DNA of 54,322 bases from Gammaproteobacteria bacterium (GTDB taxonomy: Bacteria; Pseudomonadota; Gammaproteobacteria; GCA-001735895): positions 1 through 54,322 of the forward strand of contig JASJCI010000019.1 of assembly GCA_030066085.1 (NCBI GenBank), in the 5' to 3' direction. Position 1 is the stretch's first letter; each line of letters starts with the position of its first letter. The notes beneath the pieces were generated by a model. It was given only the letters and a program-made list of their open reading frames with translations, searched no databases and was not told the origin of the DNA. This document shows positions 8,245-16,665 of the stretch, in pieces. The translations under genes and the position numbers were made by a program.

Positions 8245-8661
8245 TTACTTCGAAGGCTTGCCGAAGCGCCCGGTCACCAGTTCGACGATGCGGGTGAAAT
8301 CCGCGTTGCTGGCCCAGCCGAGGCTGATGATCTTTTCGCGCACCTGGCCGTCTTCCATCAGGGTCAGCTTGAGCGCGCGCATGACTCGCTCCGCGTTGCG
8401 GATGTTCTCCGCCGGGTAGAATTCACCGCAGTAGAGGCCTTTTTCGTCGAGCCCGAGGCGGGGCGCGCCGAGGCGCTGCTTGGCGTAGCGCATGCCGATC
8501 AGGCCGGTGATGAAGAAGGTGACGTAATGCGGCAGGGTTGGTGGCCAGGGCCACAGGCCGACCAGGTACAGCAGTACCGGCGCCAGCGCGATGTTGACCG
8601 CCATGTGGATGACGCGCGGCTTGCTCGAGAAAAAAACGTGTTCGGTTTCGGCTTCGCTCAT
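8245..8661 (-). CDS. Small inner-membrane protein of unknown function
   Basis: Protein of 138 residues with two hydrophobic segments near the N-terminus (VNIALAPVLLYLVGLW and the stretch around HYVTFFITGLIGM) and a soluble C-terminal half. I do not recognise the family. The start at 8661 (MSEAETEH) is preferred because an AGGAT-like site precedes it and it leaves a 16-bp gap after aceK. A start at 8694 would overlap aceK. It is the last gene of the minus-strand FAH-aceK group, so it may be co-expressed with them, but nothing connects it to isocitrate metabolism. Confidence 0.65.
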   Translation of the reverse strand: MSEAETEHVFFSSKPRVIHMAVNIALAPVLLYLVGLWPWPPTLPHYVTFFITGLIGMRYAKQRLGAPRLGLDEKGLYCGEFYPAENIRNAERVMRALKLTLMEDGQVREKIISLGWASNADFTRIVELVTGRFGKPSK

Positions 8662-8677
8662 GGCCTGCGATCCTGGT

Positions 8678-10465
8678 TCAGGTGCCCCCGGCAAACAGTT
8701 TGCAGCTGTCCGGGTAAACCTTGATTGCCGGCACCAGGTTCTGGCCGAGCTCGTTCTGCAGGTTGTCCCAGTACTGCATGGTCAGCAGGTCGCCGTGATA
8801 TTCGCGAAACAGCCGACGATGATCTCGGTTCCGGATACACAGCCCGGCCTCGATCTCCTCCGGCAGGAACACCACCCCTTCCTCGAAATACCAGTCCGGG
8901 ATGTCTTCCTCGCCGTCGATGCGATCGAGGTTACTGCGAATCTTGACGTCGAGGAAGTCTTCGAGTGCGTCGTAGTCATAGAGATAGACCTTCAAAAAGT
9001 GGCTGACGCCGTAATTGCGCGCATCGAGATCCTTGTTGAAGATGTTGGCGGCGGCATTGTTCTTGATGCAGTCGCCCAGGTTTTCGAGCACGTAGCGGAC
9101 CTGCCAGTCCTGCGCGGTTTCGAGGAACACCGGCAGCGGCGTCATGCGCGGCTGTACGATCAGGTACTTGAAAACGACGTTGTCCTCCTGCAGCGAGACG
9201 GTTTCGCTCGCCTGGGACAGCAGCTCTTCCAGCAGTTCGGGAGAAAACAGTTCCCGCTCCAGCGCGATGTTGAAGTAGATGATGTTGTCGAGCATGCTGC
9301 CGGTGCGGTTGATTTCGTGTACCCGGCTGTACTTTTGCTTGACCGCATCGATGCCTTCGAACTGGCCCCACTTGTAACCCGAGGTCGGGTGGTTGCGGAT
9401 AACCTTCAGGTTGTAGGCCGAGCCCGGGCCGGCAAAGCCGATCGCGACCGTGCCCGGTTCGCCGATCGCGGTGTCCAGCACGCCGTTGCTGGCAGCCAGC
9501 TCGCGCTTGAGCTCGCTGATCACCGCGACCTTGCCGACGTGGTTGTAGCCAATCGTCGAATAGTGCAGGCCGAGCGCGCGATTCGGCATCAGCGAATGCA
9601 GCCAGGCGCTGAGTTCGTGGTAGAAGCGGGTGGTGACGTGGAAATTGGCGAGGGTCGAGCTGAACAGGTTGTGCGCAAGGTGCTCGTCGAGGATGACGGC
9701 GTCACAGTAGACGCCGTCCTCGCCGTTGAGCAGGGCGATGATCAGCGGCGCGAAGCTCTCGTCGTCGAACAGGATCTTGCCGACCAGGTAGGCGCCGCGA
9801 TTGCGATAAAAGCCGGCGTCGATCATTTCCAGCGTCTCGATCCGCGCCTTGCGCCGGTGAGCCAGCCGGTTGATGCGCCAGGATATCGCCTCGGCGTCGC
9901 GCGCGGCGCTGCGCCAGGGGACCGACAACCCGGGAATCTGCAGGATTTCCTCGATCAGCCCGGTGGTGACCAGCTTTTCCACCGGGTAACGTCGCAGCAG
10001 CTCCGGCGGGTAATCGTGTTCGGCGTCTTCCTGGCTCATGAAACTGTATTCGACCGGTTTCCACTCGTCGCGGTAAACCATGCGCCGAATCGAATGCATG
10101 AATGCGTAGGCGACGTCGGCCTCGTAGCGATCCCGGACCATCTGCCAGAAACTGGCTTCGAGCCGGTTCAGAAAATCCACGTCCACCGAGATGTCGGGTT
10201 GTACGGCCTTGAGGTAGGCCCCCATGCGCGGAATGCGCGAACTGTATAACGACAGCCGGTAACGACTGAGCCAGATCGACGTGCTGTGGTGTTGCGCCTC
10301 GAAGGCCTGGCGCGCGAGGTAGGGCACTTCGAGGAACTCGCGGTAGAACTCCTCGAACTGCGACAGGACCCAGTCGGCCGTGAACTCGATGCGGTCGTCG
10401 CGGCGGGTGGCGCCGATCATGCGAAAGCTGAATGCCTGCTGGGCTTCCGTCGGGGCCGTGGTCAT
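8678..10465 (-). CDS. aceK: Isocitrate dehydrogenase kinase/phosphatase
   Basis: Bifunctional enzyme of 595 residues (E. coli AceK has 578). It phosphorylates and dephosphorylates isocitrate dehydrogenase and so diverts isocitrate into the glyoxylate bypass during growth on acetate, fatty acids or other C2 sources. The ATP-binding loop region AIGFAGPGSAYNLKVIRN, with the lysine in KVIRN, sits in the middle of the protein. The C-terminal kinase signature reads NIFNKDLDARNYGV followed by YLYDYDAL, matching the NIF-GD-KNFGV and VFYDYDE blocks of AceK. It follows the FAH gene by 18 bp. The glyoxylate-bypass genes aceA and aceB are not in this window, which is unlike the enterobacterial aceBAK operon. 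Confidence 0.9.
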   Translation of the reverse strand: MTTAPTEAQQAFSFRMIGATRRDDRIEFTADWVLSQFEEFYREFLEVPYLARQAFEAQHHSTSIWLSRYRLSLYSSRIPRMGAYLKAVQPDISVDVDFLNRLEASFWQMVRDRYEADVAYAFMHSIRRMVYRDEWKPVEYSFMSQEDAEHDYPPELLRRYPVEKLVTTGLIEEILQIPGLSVPWRSAARDAEAISWRINRLAHRRKARIETLEMIDAGFYRNRGAYLVGKILFDDESFAPLIIALLNGEDGVYCDAVILDEHLAHNLFSSTLANFHVTTRFYHELSAWLHSLMPNRALGLHYSTIGYNHVGKVAVISELKRELAASNGVLDTAIGEPGTVAIGFAGPGSAYNLKVIRNHPTSGYKWGQFEGIDAVKQKYSRVHEINRTGSMLDNIIYFNIALERELFSPELLEELLSQASETVSLQEDNVVFKYLIVQPRMTPLPVFLETAQDWQVRYVLENLGDCIKNNAAANIFNKDLDARNYGVSHFLKVYLYDYDALEDFLDVKIRSNLDRIDGEEDIPDWYFEEGVVFLPEEIEAGLCIRNRDHRRLFREYHGDLLTMQYWDNLQNELGQNLVPAIKVYPDSCKLFAGGT

Positions 10466-10483
10466 CGGGCTGGTCCGGGGGCG

Positions 10484-11263
10484 TCAGTCCGGGAAGTCGT
10501 CGAACCGGTTTTCGAGCGTGCCGATGCCCGGGATCGAGATATGGATTTCGCTGCCGGGTTTCATCGTGCGTGCCCCTACAGACGTACCGCAGCAGATCAG
10601 GTCGCCGGGTACCAGCGTCTGGTAAGTGGAGATCATCGCGACGATTTCCCGCGGACCGTAGATCATGTCGCTGACCGGGTAGTCCTGGCGGGTCTCGTCG
10701 TTCTGGATTGCGAGTATGCGCAGATCGTCCGGCGCGATATCGCTGTTGATGCACGGGCCGAGCGGGGTGAAGGTGTCGAAGCCCTTGCTGCGCGTCCACT
10801 GCTGGAACGCCTTGTCCTCGAACAGGAACTCGATCGCGGTGACATCGTTGACGCAGGTGTAGCCGAAGATGTAGTCATCGGCGTCGCTGGCGTCGATGTC
10901 GCGGCATTCGCGGCCGATGACGATGCCGAGTTCGGCCTCGAATATCACCCGCCCCGCGTGACCGCGCGGTCGATAAATGGTCTCCCCCGGACCGATTACG
11001 CTGGTCACCGGTTTCATGAAATACAGCGGGGTCACCGGGATCGTCTGCCCCTCGGCCTCGGCGCGCTCGTGGAAATTGTTCCACAGGGCGAGAATGGAAT
11101 TAGGCGTGAACGGCGCGAGCAGGGTCACGTCGCCGGCGTCGAGGGTTTCGCCGGTTTTGACCGCCGGCTCAAACAGCCGGTTGCTGCAGACCTCGATGCG
11201 GCCGCCATCCAGGAGCCCGAGATGTGTCGTGTCGCCGTGGCGGAATTTTACCCAGTTGCTCAT
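10484..11263 (-). CDS. Fumarylacetoacetate hydrolase (FAH) family protein
   Basis: Protein of 259 residues in the FAH/acylpyruvate hydrolase fold. The family cleaves C-C bonds or tautomerises 2-oxo acids such as acylpyruvates, fumarylpyruvate or oxaloacetate using Mg2+. The acidic metal-binding cluster is recognisable in IFEAELGIVIGR and CVNDVTA, and the C-terminal LVPGDLICCGTSVG and MKPGSEIHISIPGIG blocks are typical. The start at 11263 (MSNWVKF) is chosen over 11326 because the 21 residues before it look non-coding. It is the first gene of the minus-strand unit with aceK and is divergent from the reductase at 11483. The substrate is not predictable. Confidence 0.82.
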   Translation of the reverse strand: MSNWVKFRHGDTTHLGLLDGGRIEVCSNRLFEPAVKTGETLDAGDVTLLAPFTPNSILALWNNFHERAEAEGQTIPVTPLYFMKPVTSVIGPGETIYRPRGHAGRVIFEAELGIVIGRECRDIDASDADDYIFGYTCVNDVTAIEFLFEDKAFQQWTRSKGFDTFTPLGPCINSDIAPDDLRILAIQNDETRQDYPVSDMIYGPREIVAMISTYQTLVPGDLICCGTSVGARTMKPGSEIHISIPGIGTLENRFDDFPD

Positions 11264-11482
11264 TTTGCGTTCGTTGCCTGGCCAGAGTTGGAGGGCGCGA
11301 AATCTAGCATATCGCCACGCAAACACAAAACCGCCGCCGACCGGCGAAGGCGGCGCGAATAAATTCCACGGATACCCGGATTGGAAAATTTATATCGATT
11401 ATTAGGCTGGTCGCATGGACGCAACCGGTATCTTTGCGTAGAATTCGCCGTCCTTTTAAACCCCTGATTCTGTGAGGAAAAC

Positions 11483-12487
11483 ATGAAAGTTTGCGTGGTG
11501 GGAGCGGGCGCAATCGGCGGCATGATGGCGGTCAGGCTGGCGCAGTCGGGACACGAAGTTTCGGTTATTGCGCGCGGTGCGCACCTCGATGCGATCCAGA
11601 CCAACGGCCTCAAGTACATCGAAAACGGTGAAGAAACCGTGGCGCGGAACCTCACGGCGACCGCCGACATGAGCGAAGTAACCGGCCAGGACATGGTGCT
11701 GCTCGGCGTCAAGGCACACCAGATCGAGCCGATCGCCGACCAGCTGATGCCGATGCTGTCGGACACCGGCGTCATCGTCACCCTGCAGAACGGCATTCCG
11801 TGGTGGTACTTCCAGAAGCTCGAGGGCGATTACCGCGACAACATCGTGCGCACGGTCGATCCCGACGGCGCGATCGCGGCCGCGATCGATCCCGATCGCA
11901 TCATCGGCTGTATCGCCTTCCCGGCCGCGACCATCGACGAGCCCGGGGTGATTCGCCACATCGAGGGTAATCGTTTTCCGCTGGGCGAACTCGACGGCGC
12001 CGAATCCGAGCGCGTACTGGCGATTCGCGATGCCTTCGTCGAGGCCGGCTTCAAGTCGTTCGTGCTGCCGGACATTCGCTCCGAAATCTGGCTCAAGCTG
12101 TGGGGCAACCTGTCGTTCAACCCGATCAGCGCGCTGACCCACGCGACCCTGGTTGATATCTGCCAGTTCCCGCAGACGCGGGCCCTGGCCGCGCAAATGA
12201 TGACCGAGGCGCAGCAGATCGCCGAAAAACTGGGCGCGAGCTTTCGCGTCTCGCTCGAGCGCCGCATCGAGGGCGCCGAGGGTGTCGGCAAGCACAAGAC
12301 GTCGATGCTGCAGGACCTCGAGGTCGGCAAGGCGCTGGAAATCGACGGCATGCTGGGCGTCGTCATCGAGCTCGGCGAGCAGACCGATACGCCGACACCG
12401 GCGATCAATACCGTGTTCGCGCTGGTCAGCCTGCTGAACAAGACCGCGCAGGAAGAGGGTCTGCGCATCGCCGGCCAGCCGATCTAG
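11483..12487 (+). CDS. Ketopantoate reductase (ApbA/PanE) family dehydrogenase
   Basis: NAD(P)H-dependent 2-oxoacid reductase of 334 residues. The Rossmann loop GAGAIGG is at about residues 7-13, the family lysine sits in LGVKAHQ at about 77, and the C-terminal helical domain carries KLWGNLSFNPISALT and the GKHKTSMLQDLEVGKALEIDG block. Bona fide PanE makes pantoate for CoA synthesis, but many paralogues reduce other 2-oxo acids. Because a strong terminator follows and the next block is a carboxylate/CoA pathway, this could be either the pantothenate enzyme or a 2-hydroxyacid dehydrogenase, and I would not assign panE. A GAGG site sits 7-8 bases before the ATG. Confidence 0.85.
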   Translation: MKVCVVGAGAIGGMMAVRLAQSGHEVSVIARGAHLDAIQTNGLKYIENGEETVARNLTATADMSEVTGQDMVLLGVKAHQIEPIADQLMPMLSDTGVIVTLQNGIPWWYFQKLEGDYRDNIVRTVDPDGAIAAAIDPDRIIGCIAFPAATIDEPGVIRHIEGNRFPLGELDGAESERVLAIRDAFVEAGFKSFVLPDIRSEIWLKLWGNLSFNPISALTHATLVDICQFPQTRALAAQMMTEAQQIAEKLGASFRVSLERRIEGAEGVGKHKTSMLQDLEVGKALEIDGMLGVVIELGEQTDTPTPAINTVFALVSLLNKTAQEEGLRIAGQPI

Positions 12488-12536
12488 GTTGGTATCGATC
12501 GTGGTTGCGCCAACCCCCCAAGTTGGGTGAAACTAC

Positions 12537-12562
12537 AAACGCGCTCTCGGGCGCGTTTTTTT
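12537..12562 (+). terminator. Rho-independent terminator after the reductase gene
   Basis: AAACGCGC (12537-12544) and GCGCGTTT (12551-12558) form an 8-bp stem with a six-base loop, running into seven T residues that end at 12562. It separates the reductase from the sucCD unit. Confidence 0.85.
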
Positions 12563-12577
12563 ACAATGAAAAAAATT

Positions 12578-12594
12578 TGGTATACGGTATACCA
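12578..12594. promoter_or_regulatory. 17-bp palindromic operator upstream of sucC
   Basis: TGGTATAC-G-GTATACCA is a perfect palindrome. A candidate -35 (TTTACA, 12560-12565) lies upstream, and the palindrome covers the place where a -10 would fall (TATACG at 12581, spacer 15). Binding would therefore block the promoter. The almost identical site at 14868 precedes tctC. GntR/FCD regulators commonly bind short GTATAC-type palindromes, and one is encoded at 18216, so it is the natural candidate. That assignment is inference. Confidence 0.7.
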
Positions 12595-12626
12595 GAAATG
12601 GCCGGTCCCGGCCTTGGGGAGCGAAA

Positions 12627-13790
12627 ATGAAGATTCACGAGTATCAGGGCAAGGATATTCTGCGCGAATACGGCGTTGCCGTACCGCGCGGTAAAGCCTG
12701 TTTTTCGGTTGACGAAGCGGTCGCCGCGGCCGAGGAAATCGGCGGCAGCAAGTGGGTGGTCAAGGCGCAGATTCATGCCGGTGGTCGCGGCAAGGGTGGC
12801 GGCGTCAAGCTCGCCGACAGCATCGACGAGGTGCGCGAGCTCGCCGACCAGATCCTCGGCATGACGCTGGTCACGCACCAGACCGGGCCGGAGGGCAAGG
12901 AGGTCAAGCGCCTGCTGATCGAGGAAGGCGCCCCGATCCAGGACGAGCTGTACCTGGGCCTGGTCGTCGACCGCGCCGCGCAGCGGGTCGTGGTTATGGC
13001 CAGCTCCGAGGGCGGCACCGAGATCGAAACGGTTGCCGAGGAAACCCCCGAACTGATTCACAAGGTGCAGGTCGATCCGCAAGTCGGCCTGACGACGGTG
13101 GAGGCCGAGGACCTGGCGGGCAAGATCGGCATTCCCGCGGCTCTCGTTGCCGACGGCGGCAAACTGATGCAGGCGCTCTACCAGGCATTCTGGGACAAGG
13201 ATTGTTCGCTCGCCGAGATCAACCCGCTGATCGTGACCTCGGACAGCCGCGTGGTCGCGCTGGACGCGAAGATGAATTTCGACGAGAGCGCGATGTACCG
13301 CCATCCCGAGCTGCAGGAACTGCGCGACCTCGACGAGGAAGACGCGGACGAGATCGCGGCCTCGGAATTCGGCCTCAACTACATCTCGCTGGACGGCACC
13401 ATCGGCTGCCTGGTCAACGGCGCCGGGCTCGCGATGGCGACCATGGACATCATCAAGCTCTACGGCGCGTCACCGGCCAACTTTCTCGACGTCGGCGGCG
13501 GCGCGACCACCGAGCAGGTGACCGAGGCGTTCAAGATCATGCTCAAGAACGACAACCTGAAGGCCATCCTGGTCAATATCTTCGGCGGCATCATGCGCTG
13601 CGACGTGATCGCCGAAGGGCTGGTCAACGCGGCGCGCGAGGTCGATCTGAAGGTTCCGCTGGTGGTTCGCCTCGAGGGAACCAACGTCGAGCAGGGGCGC
13701 CAGATTCTGGCCGATTCGGGCATAGACATCATCAGCGCGACGACCATGGCCGACGCGGCCGAAAAAGTCGCGGCAGCAGCGGGGGCTTAA
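12627..13790 (+). CDS. sucC: Succinate-CoA ligase-like beta subunit
   Basis: ATP-grasp subunit of 387 residues (E. coli SucC has 388) of an ADP-forming acid-CoA ligase. The N-terminal ATP-grasp domain shows [20 protein letters not shown] at about residues 43-62, EINPLIVT follows in the middle, and the C-terminal ligase domain carries [24 protein letters not shown] and [10 protein letters not shown]. Overall it is closer to SucC than to the malate-CoA ligase MtkA, but it differs in places such as the insert [15 protein letters not shown]. It lies away from sucAB, carries its own operator, and leads into sucD two bases later. It is therefore probably a dedicated paralogue for the acid handled by this block rather than the housekeeping enzyme. 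GGGGAG precedes the ATG. Confidence 0.9.
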   Translation: MKIHEYQGKDILREYGVAVPRGKACFSVDEAVAAAEEIGGSKWVVKAQIHAGGRGKGGGVKLADSIDEVRELADQILGMTLVTHQTGPEGKEVKRLLIEEGAPIQDELYLGLVVDRAAQRVVVMASSEGGTEIETVAEETPELIHKVQVDPQVGLTTVEAEDLAGKIGIPAALVADGGKLMQALYQAFWDKDCSLAEINPLIVTSDSRVVALDAKMNFDESAMYRHPELQELRDLDEEDADEIAASEFGLNYISLDGTIGCLVNGAGLAMATMDIIKLYGASPANFLDVGGGATTEQVTEAFKIMLKNDNLKAILVNIFGGIMRCDVIAEGLVNAAREVDLKVPLVVRLEGTNVEQGRQILADSGIDIISATTMADAAEKVAAAAGA

Positions 13791-13792
13791 CC

Positions 13793-14671
13793 ATGACGAT
13801 ACTGATCAACAGGGATTCGCGCGTCGTCACCCAGGGAATTACCGGCAAGACCGGCCAGTTTCATACCCATCATTCGATTGCCTATGCCAGCGGCAAGGAC
13901 TGCTACGTCGCCGGCGTTACGCCGAAAAAGGGCGGCCAGGAAGTCGAGGGTGTACCGGTGTTCGATACCGTGGCGGAGGCCAAATCCGCGACCGGCTGCA
14001 ACGTGTCGGTCATTTACGTGCCGCCGCCGTTCGCCGCCGCGGCGATCGACGAGGCCGTCGACGCGGAAATGGAGGTCGTCATCTGCATTACCGAGGGTAT
14101 CCCGGTCAAGGACATGATCCGCACGCGCGATCGCATGCGCGGCTCGAACACGGTCCTGGTCGGGCCCAACTGCCCCGGGGTCATCACCCCCGAGGAACTC
14201 AAGATCGGCATCATGCCGGGCTACATACACCAAAAGGGACATATCGGAGTGGTTTCGCGTTCGGGTACACTGACCTACGAGGTCGTCGACCAGCTGAGCA
14301 AGCTGGGTCTCGGTCAGTCGACCTGCGTTGGCATCGGCGGCGATCCGGTCAACGGTCTCAAGCACGTCGACGTGATGAAAATGTTCAATGACGATCCCGA
14401 TACGCACGGGGTGGTCATGTGCGGCGAAATCGGCGGCACCGACGAAGAAGAGTGCGCCGCGTGGATCGCCGACAACATGACCAAGCCGGTGGTCGGCTTC
14501 ATCGCCGGCGTGACCGCACCGCCGGGCAAGCGCATGGGGCATGCCGGCGCGATCATCGCCGGCGGCAAGGGCACCGCGGACGAAAAGATTCGCGCCCTCG
14601 AGGCGGCCGGGGTCAGCGTCACGCGCAACCCCTCGGACATGGGCAAGCTGATGGCCGAGGCCCTGGGCTAG
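13793..14671 (+). CDS. sucD: Succinate-CoA ligase-like alpha subunit
   Basis: CoA-binding subunit of 292 residues (E. coli SucD has 289) that partners the preceding beta subunit. The N-terminal CoA domain starts [19 protein letters not shown]. The phosphorylated histidine lies in [12 protein letters not shown] near residue 245, and [11 protein letters not shown] and SRSGTLTYE are typical. An open frame continues upstream through sucC in another frame. The true start is the ATG at 13793, two bases after the sucC stop, which implies coupled translation of an equimolar complex. Confidence 0.92.
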   Translation: MTILINRDSRVVTQGITGKTGQFHTHHSIAYASGKDCYVAGVTPKKGGQEVEGVPVFDTVAEAKSATGCNVSVIYVPPPFAAAAIDEAVDAEMEVVICITEGIPVKDMIRTRDRMRGSNTVLVGPNCPGVITPEELKIGIMPGYIHQKGHIGVVSRSGTLTYEVVDQLSKLGLGQSTCVGIGGDPVNGLKHVDVMKMFNDDPDTHGVVMCGEIGGTDEEECAAWIADNMTKPVVGFIAGVTAPPGKRMGHAGAIIAGGKGTADEKIRALEAAGVSVTRNPSDMGKLMAEALG

Positions 14672-14682
14672 ACAGCTTTTAC

Positions 14683-14703
14683 GGCACGATCGGGCATCGT
14701 GCC
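14683..14703. terminator. Hairpin after sucD (possible terminator)
   Basis: GGCACGAT (14683-14690) and ATCGTGCC (14696-14703) form a perfect 8-bp stem around a five-base loop, 11 bases after the sucD stop. There is no T run after it on the plus strand, so termination would be weak or factor-assisted. The rest of 14704-14830 holds no gene that I can support. Confidence 0.5.
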
Positions 14704-14830
14704 AACAGCCGTTCACGACCGGTTAAGGCCGTGAGGGCAATATGGTTGGGTTATATCGCGCAGGGGATTTTCGTTTTGCCCCGGAGAGGAGATGTAGACG
14801 CCGGATCGGCGGTTTCGATCCAAAAAAAGC

Positions 14831-14858
14831 TTTACACCTATCTCTTTAGTGGTATAAA
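14831..14858 (+). promoter_or_regulatory. Sigma-70 promoter of tctCBA
   Basis: TTTACA (14831-14836) and TATAAA (14853-14858) are spaced by 16 bp, a good match to the housekeeping consensus. Transcription would begin at about 14865, immediately before the palindromic operator, giving a leader of about 150 nt before tctC. Confidence 0.72.
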
Positions 14859-14867
14859 TTTCGGGAA

Positions 14868-14884
14868 TGGTATATTGTATACCA
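14868..14884. promoter_or_regulatory. Palindromic operator upstream of tctC
   Basis: TGGTATAT-T-GTATACCA is the same 17-bp design as the sucC site, with a single imperfect pair (T14875/G14877). It covers about +4 to +20 of the predicted transcript, a classical repression position. A half-site, GGTATAAA, coincides with the -10 box at 14851-14858. Confidence 0.7.
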
Positions 14885-15016
14885 GATTATCAAGACTCCA
14901 CTGTTCGGTTGTGAATGCAGTTTTCCGGACAGAAAAAACGAAGGGTCGACCAATCAGGTGCCGATGTTCGGCGCCGAAAGATGCAAGCACAATCATCAGG
15001 AGGAGTTCTTAGAACC

Positions 15017-16015
15017 ATGATTTCTAAAGCGAAAAAAACGGCAATAATGGCCATTGTGGCCCTGGTGTCGACGGGCATGTTCGCTTCGGCGGCGCACGCC
15101 GAATGGTCACCGAAAAAGCCGGTCGAGTTCATCATCATGGCGGGTACTGGCGGCGGCGCCGACCAGATCGCACGCCTGCTGCAGGGCCTGATCGAAAAGA
15201 AAGGACTGTCACCGCGTCCGTTCATTCCGATCAACAAGCCCGGCGGATCCGGCGCGGAAGCGCTGCGTTACCTGAAAGACAAGGAAGGTGACGATCACGT
15301 TGTGATGGTGACGCTGAACAGCTTCTACACCACCCCGATCATCCAGAAGGGCCTGGGCGTCGATCCGACGACCTTTACCCCGATCGGCCGCATGGCGCTG
15401 GATACTTTCCTGCTGTGGGTTCACAGCGATCGCAAGGACATCACCGACCTCGATTCCTACGTCAAGGCGGTCAAGTCCACCGGCAAGAGCTGGAAAGTCG
15501 GCGGCACCGGTTCCGGCCAGGAAGATTCTATCCTGACCGCGATGATGGAGAAGGAATTCGGCTACGAAGTCACCTACATCCCGTTCCCGGGCGGCGGCAC
15601 CGTGGCCAAGAACCTGATCGGTAACCACATCGACTCCACGGTCAACAACCCGGCCGAGCAGAACGAGTTCTACCGCGCGGGCAAGAGCAAGCCGCTGGTG
15701 CAGTTCACCGGCGAGCGGATGGCGGCTTACCCCGACATTCCGACCGCGAAGGAGCTGGGTGTCGACATCGAGTACTACATGCAGCGTTCCATCAACGGGC
15801 CTCCGGGCATGTCCAAGGAAGCGCAGGAGTGGTACATCAACCTGTTCAAGACCCTGTACGAGTCCGAAGAGTGGCAGAAATTCTGCGTGGATGACGGTCT
15901 CGACTGCACCGAATGGGTGGCCGGCAGCGACCTGGCTGAATTCCACCGCAAGGCCATCGTGGCGCACACCGACCTGATCAACTCCGTCGGCGCTGCAGCC
16001 ATTACCGGGGAGTAA
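15017..16015 (+). CDS. tctC: TTT-family (TctC/Bug) periplasmic substrate-binding protein
   Basis: Extracytoplasmic receptor of 332 residues for a tripartite tricarboxylate transporter. A Sec signal peptide is clear: basic ISKAKK, a hydrophobic core, and cleavage after ASAAHA at about residue 29. The mature protein starts EWSPKKPVEFIIMAGTGGGAD, the usual Bug first strand and carboxylate-binding loop, and later has the FPGGGTVAKNLIG ligand-loop block. Bug proteins bind carboxylates such as citrate, malate, aspartate or terephthalate, so the ligand here is open. Its place next to CoA-ligase and formyl-CoA genes suggests a small di- or hydroxycarboxylate. The start at 15017 is preferred over the in-frame upstream start at 14915 because the signal peptide and AGGAGG site fit it. 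Confidence 0.9.
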   Translation: MISKAKKTAIMAIVALVSTGMFASAAHAEWSPKKPVEFIIMAGTGGGADQIARLLQGLIEKKGLSPRPFIPINKPGGSGAEALRYLKDKEGDDHVVMVTLNSFYTTPIIQKGLGVDPTTFTPIGRMALDTFLLWVHSDRKDITDLDSYVKAVKSTGKSWKVGGTGSGQEDSILTAMMEKEFGYEVTYIPFPGGGTVAKNLIGNHIDSTVNNPAEQNEFYRAGKSKPLVQFTGERMAAYPDIPTAKELGVDIEYYMQRSINGPPGMSKEAQEWYINLFKTLYESEEWQKFCVDDGLDCTEWVAGSDLAEFHRKAIVAHTDLINSVGAAAITGE

Positions 16016-16046
16016 CTCTCCGCGGAGATTCGTCTCCATCTCCGGG

Positions 16047-16065
16047 CCCGCTCCGCAGGAGCGGG
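16047..16065 (+). terminator. GC-rich hairpin between tctC and tctB
   Basis: CCCGCTCC-gca-GGAGCGGG forms an 8-bp stem, extended by flanking GGG/CCC, about 30 bases after the tctC stop. No T tract follows immediately. Such hairpins after binding-protein genes usually act as attenuators or mRNA stabilisers, raising the receptor level relative to the membrane subunits. Here that role is inferred from position. Confidence 0.55.
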
Positions 16066-16127
16066 GCGGGCCCATCGCTCCAAGTTCGTTTGTTTTTTAG
16101 CGAAATTTCGATTTCGAGGGGGAAGTC

Positions 16128-16634
16128 ATGTCGGTAAGAACCGCCGAACTCGTGATGGCGATTTTCCTGGCGCTGTGTTCAGTGGGCCTGATGGTCAAGA
16201 GTGCCGAACTGAATATCGGCTGGGTGCCGGAGCGCGGTCCCGGCTCGGGCGCCTGGCCTTTCTGGCTGTCGGCCGGCATGCTGCTGTGCTGCCTCGCGAC
16301 GCTTTACCGCTGGTTCCGCGGCATAACCCCGGAATCGCGCAACACCAGTCTCTACATGACCAGCGATACCGTTGTCATTGTCGGCATTTCCGCCGGCGCG
16401 ATCCTGTTCCTGCTGGCGGCCACCCACTGGATCGGCCTGTACGCGTCACTGGTGCTGTTCCTGCTGTTCTACCTCAAGTTCATCGGCCGTCACTCGTGGC
16501 TCGTGACGATTGCGCTGACCATCGGCATCCCGATTTTCATCTTCTGCCTGTTCGAATGGGCACTCAAGATTCCGCTGCCGAAAGCGATTACCGAGCCGCT
16601 GTTCTATCCGATCTACGACCTGATGTACTCCTAG
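16128..16634 (+). CDS. tctB: TTT transporter small membrane subunit (TctB)
   Basis: Membrane protein of 168 residues with four predicted hydrophobic helices: MAIFLALCSVGLMVK, the GAWPFWLSAGMLLCCLATLY region, VVIVGISAGAILFLLAA, and the paired C-terminal segments around ASLVLFLLFYLKFIG and TIALTIGIPIFIFCLFEW. Size and layout match the poorly conserved TctB subunit. It works with TctA to move the carboxylate delivered by TctC, driven by an ion gradient. A strong GAGGGGGAAG site precedes the ATG. It is 31 bp upstream of tctA in the same operon. Confidence 0.85.
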   Translation: MSVRTAELVMAIFLALCSVGLMVKSAELNIGWVPERGPGSGAWPFWLSAGMLLCCLATLYRWFRGITPESRNTSLYMTSDTVVIVGISAGAILFLLAATHWIGLYASLVLFLLFYLKFIGRHSWLVTIALTIGIPIFIFCLFEWALKIPLPKAITEPLFYPIYDLMYS

Positions 16635-16665
16635 GTCCCGCACGAGTTTAAGCAAAGGTTCTGAT

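Noticed and set aside
8591-10249. 552-codon plus-strand frame across aceK
   Set aside because: Antisense shadow. AceK on the minus strand has the full kinase motifs.
12752-13792. Long N-terminal extension of sucD
   Set aside because: The upstream part is sucC read in another frame. The SucD fold begins at the ATG at 13793.
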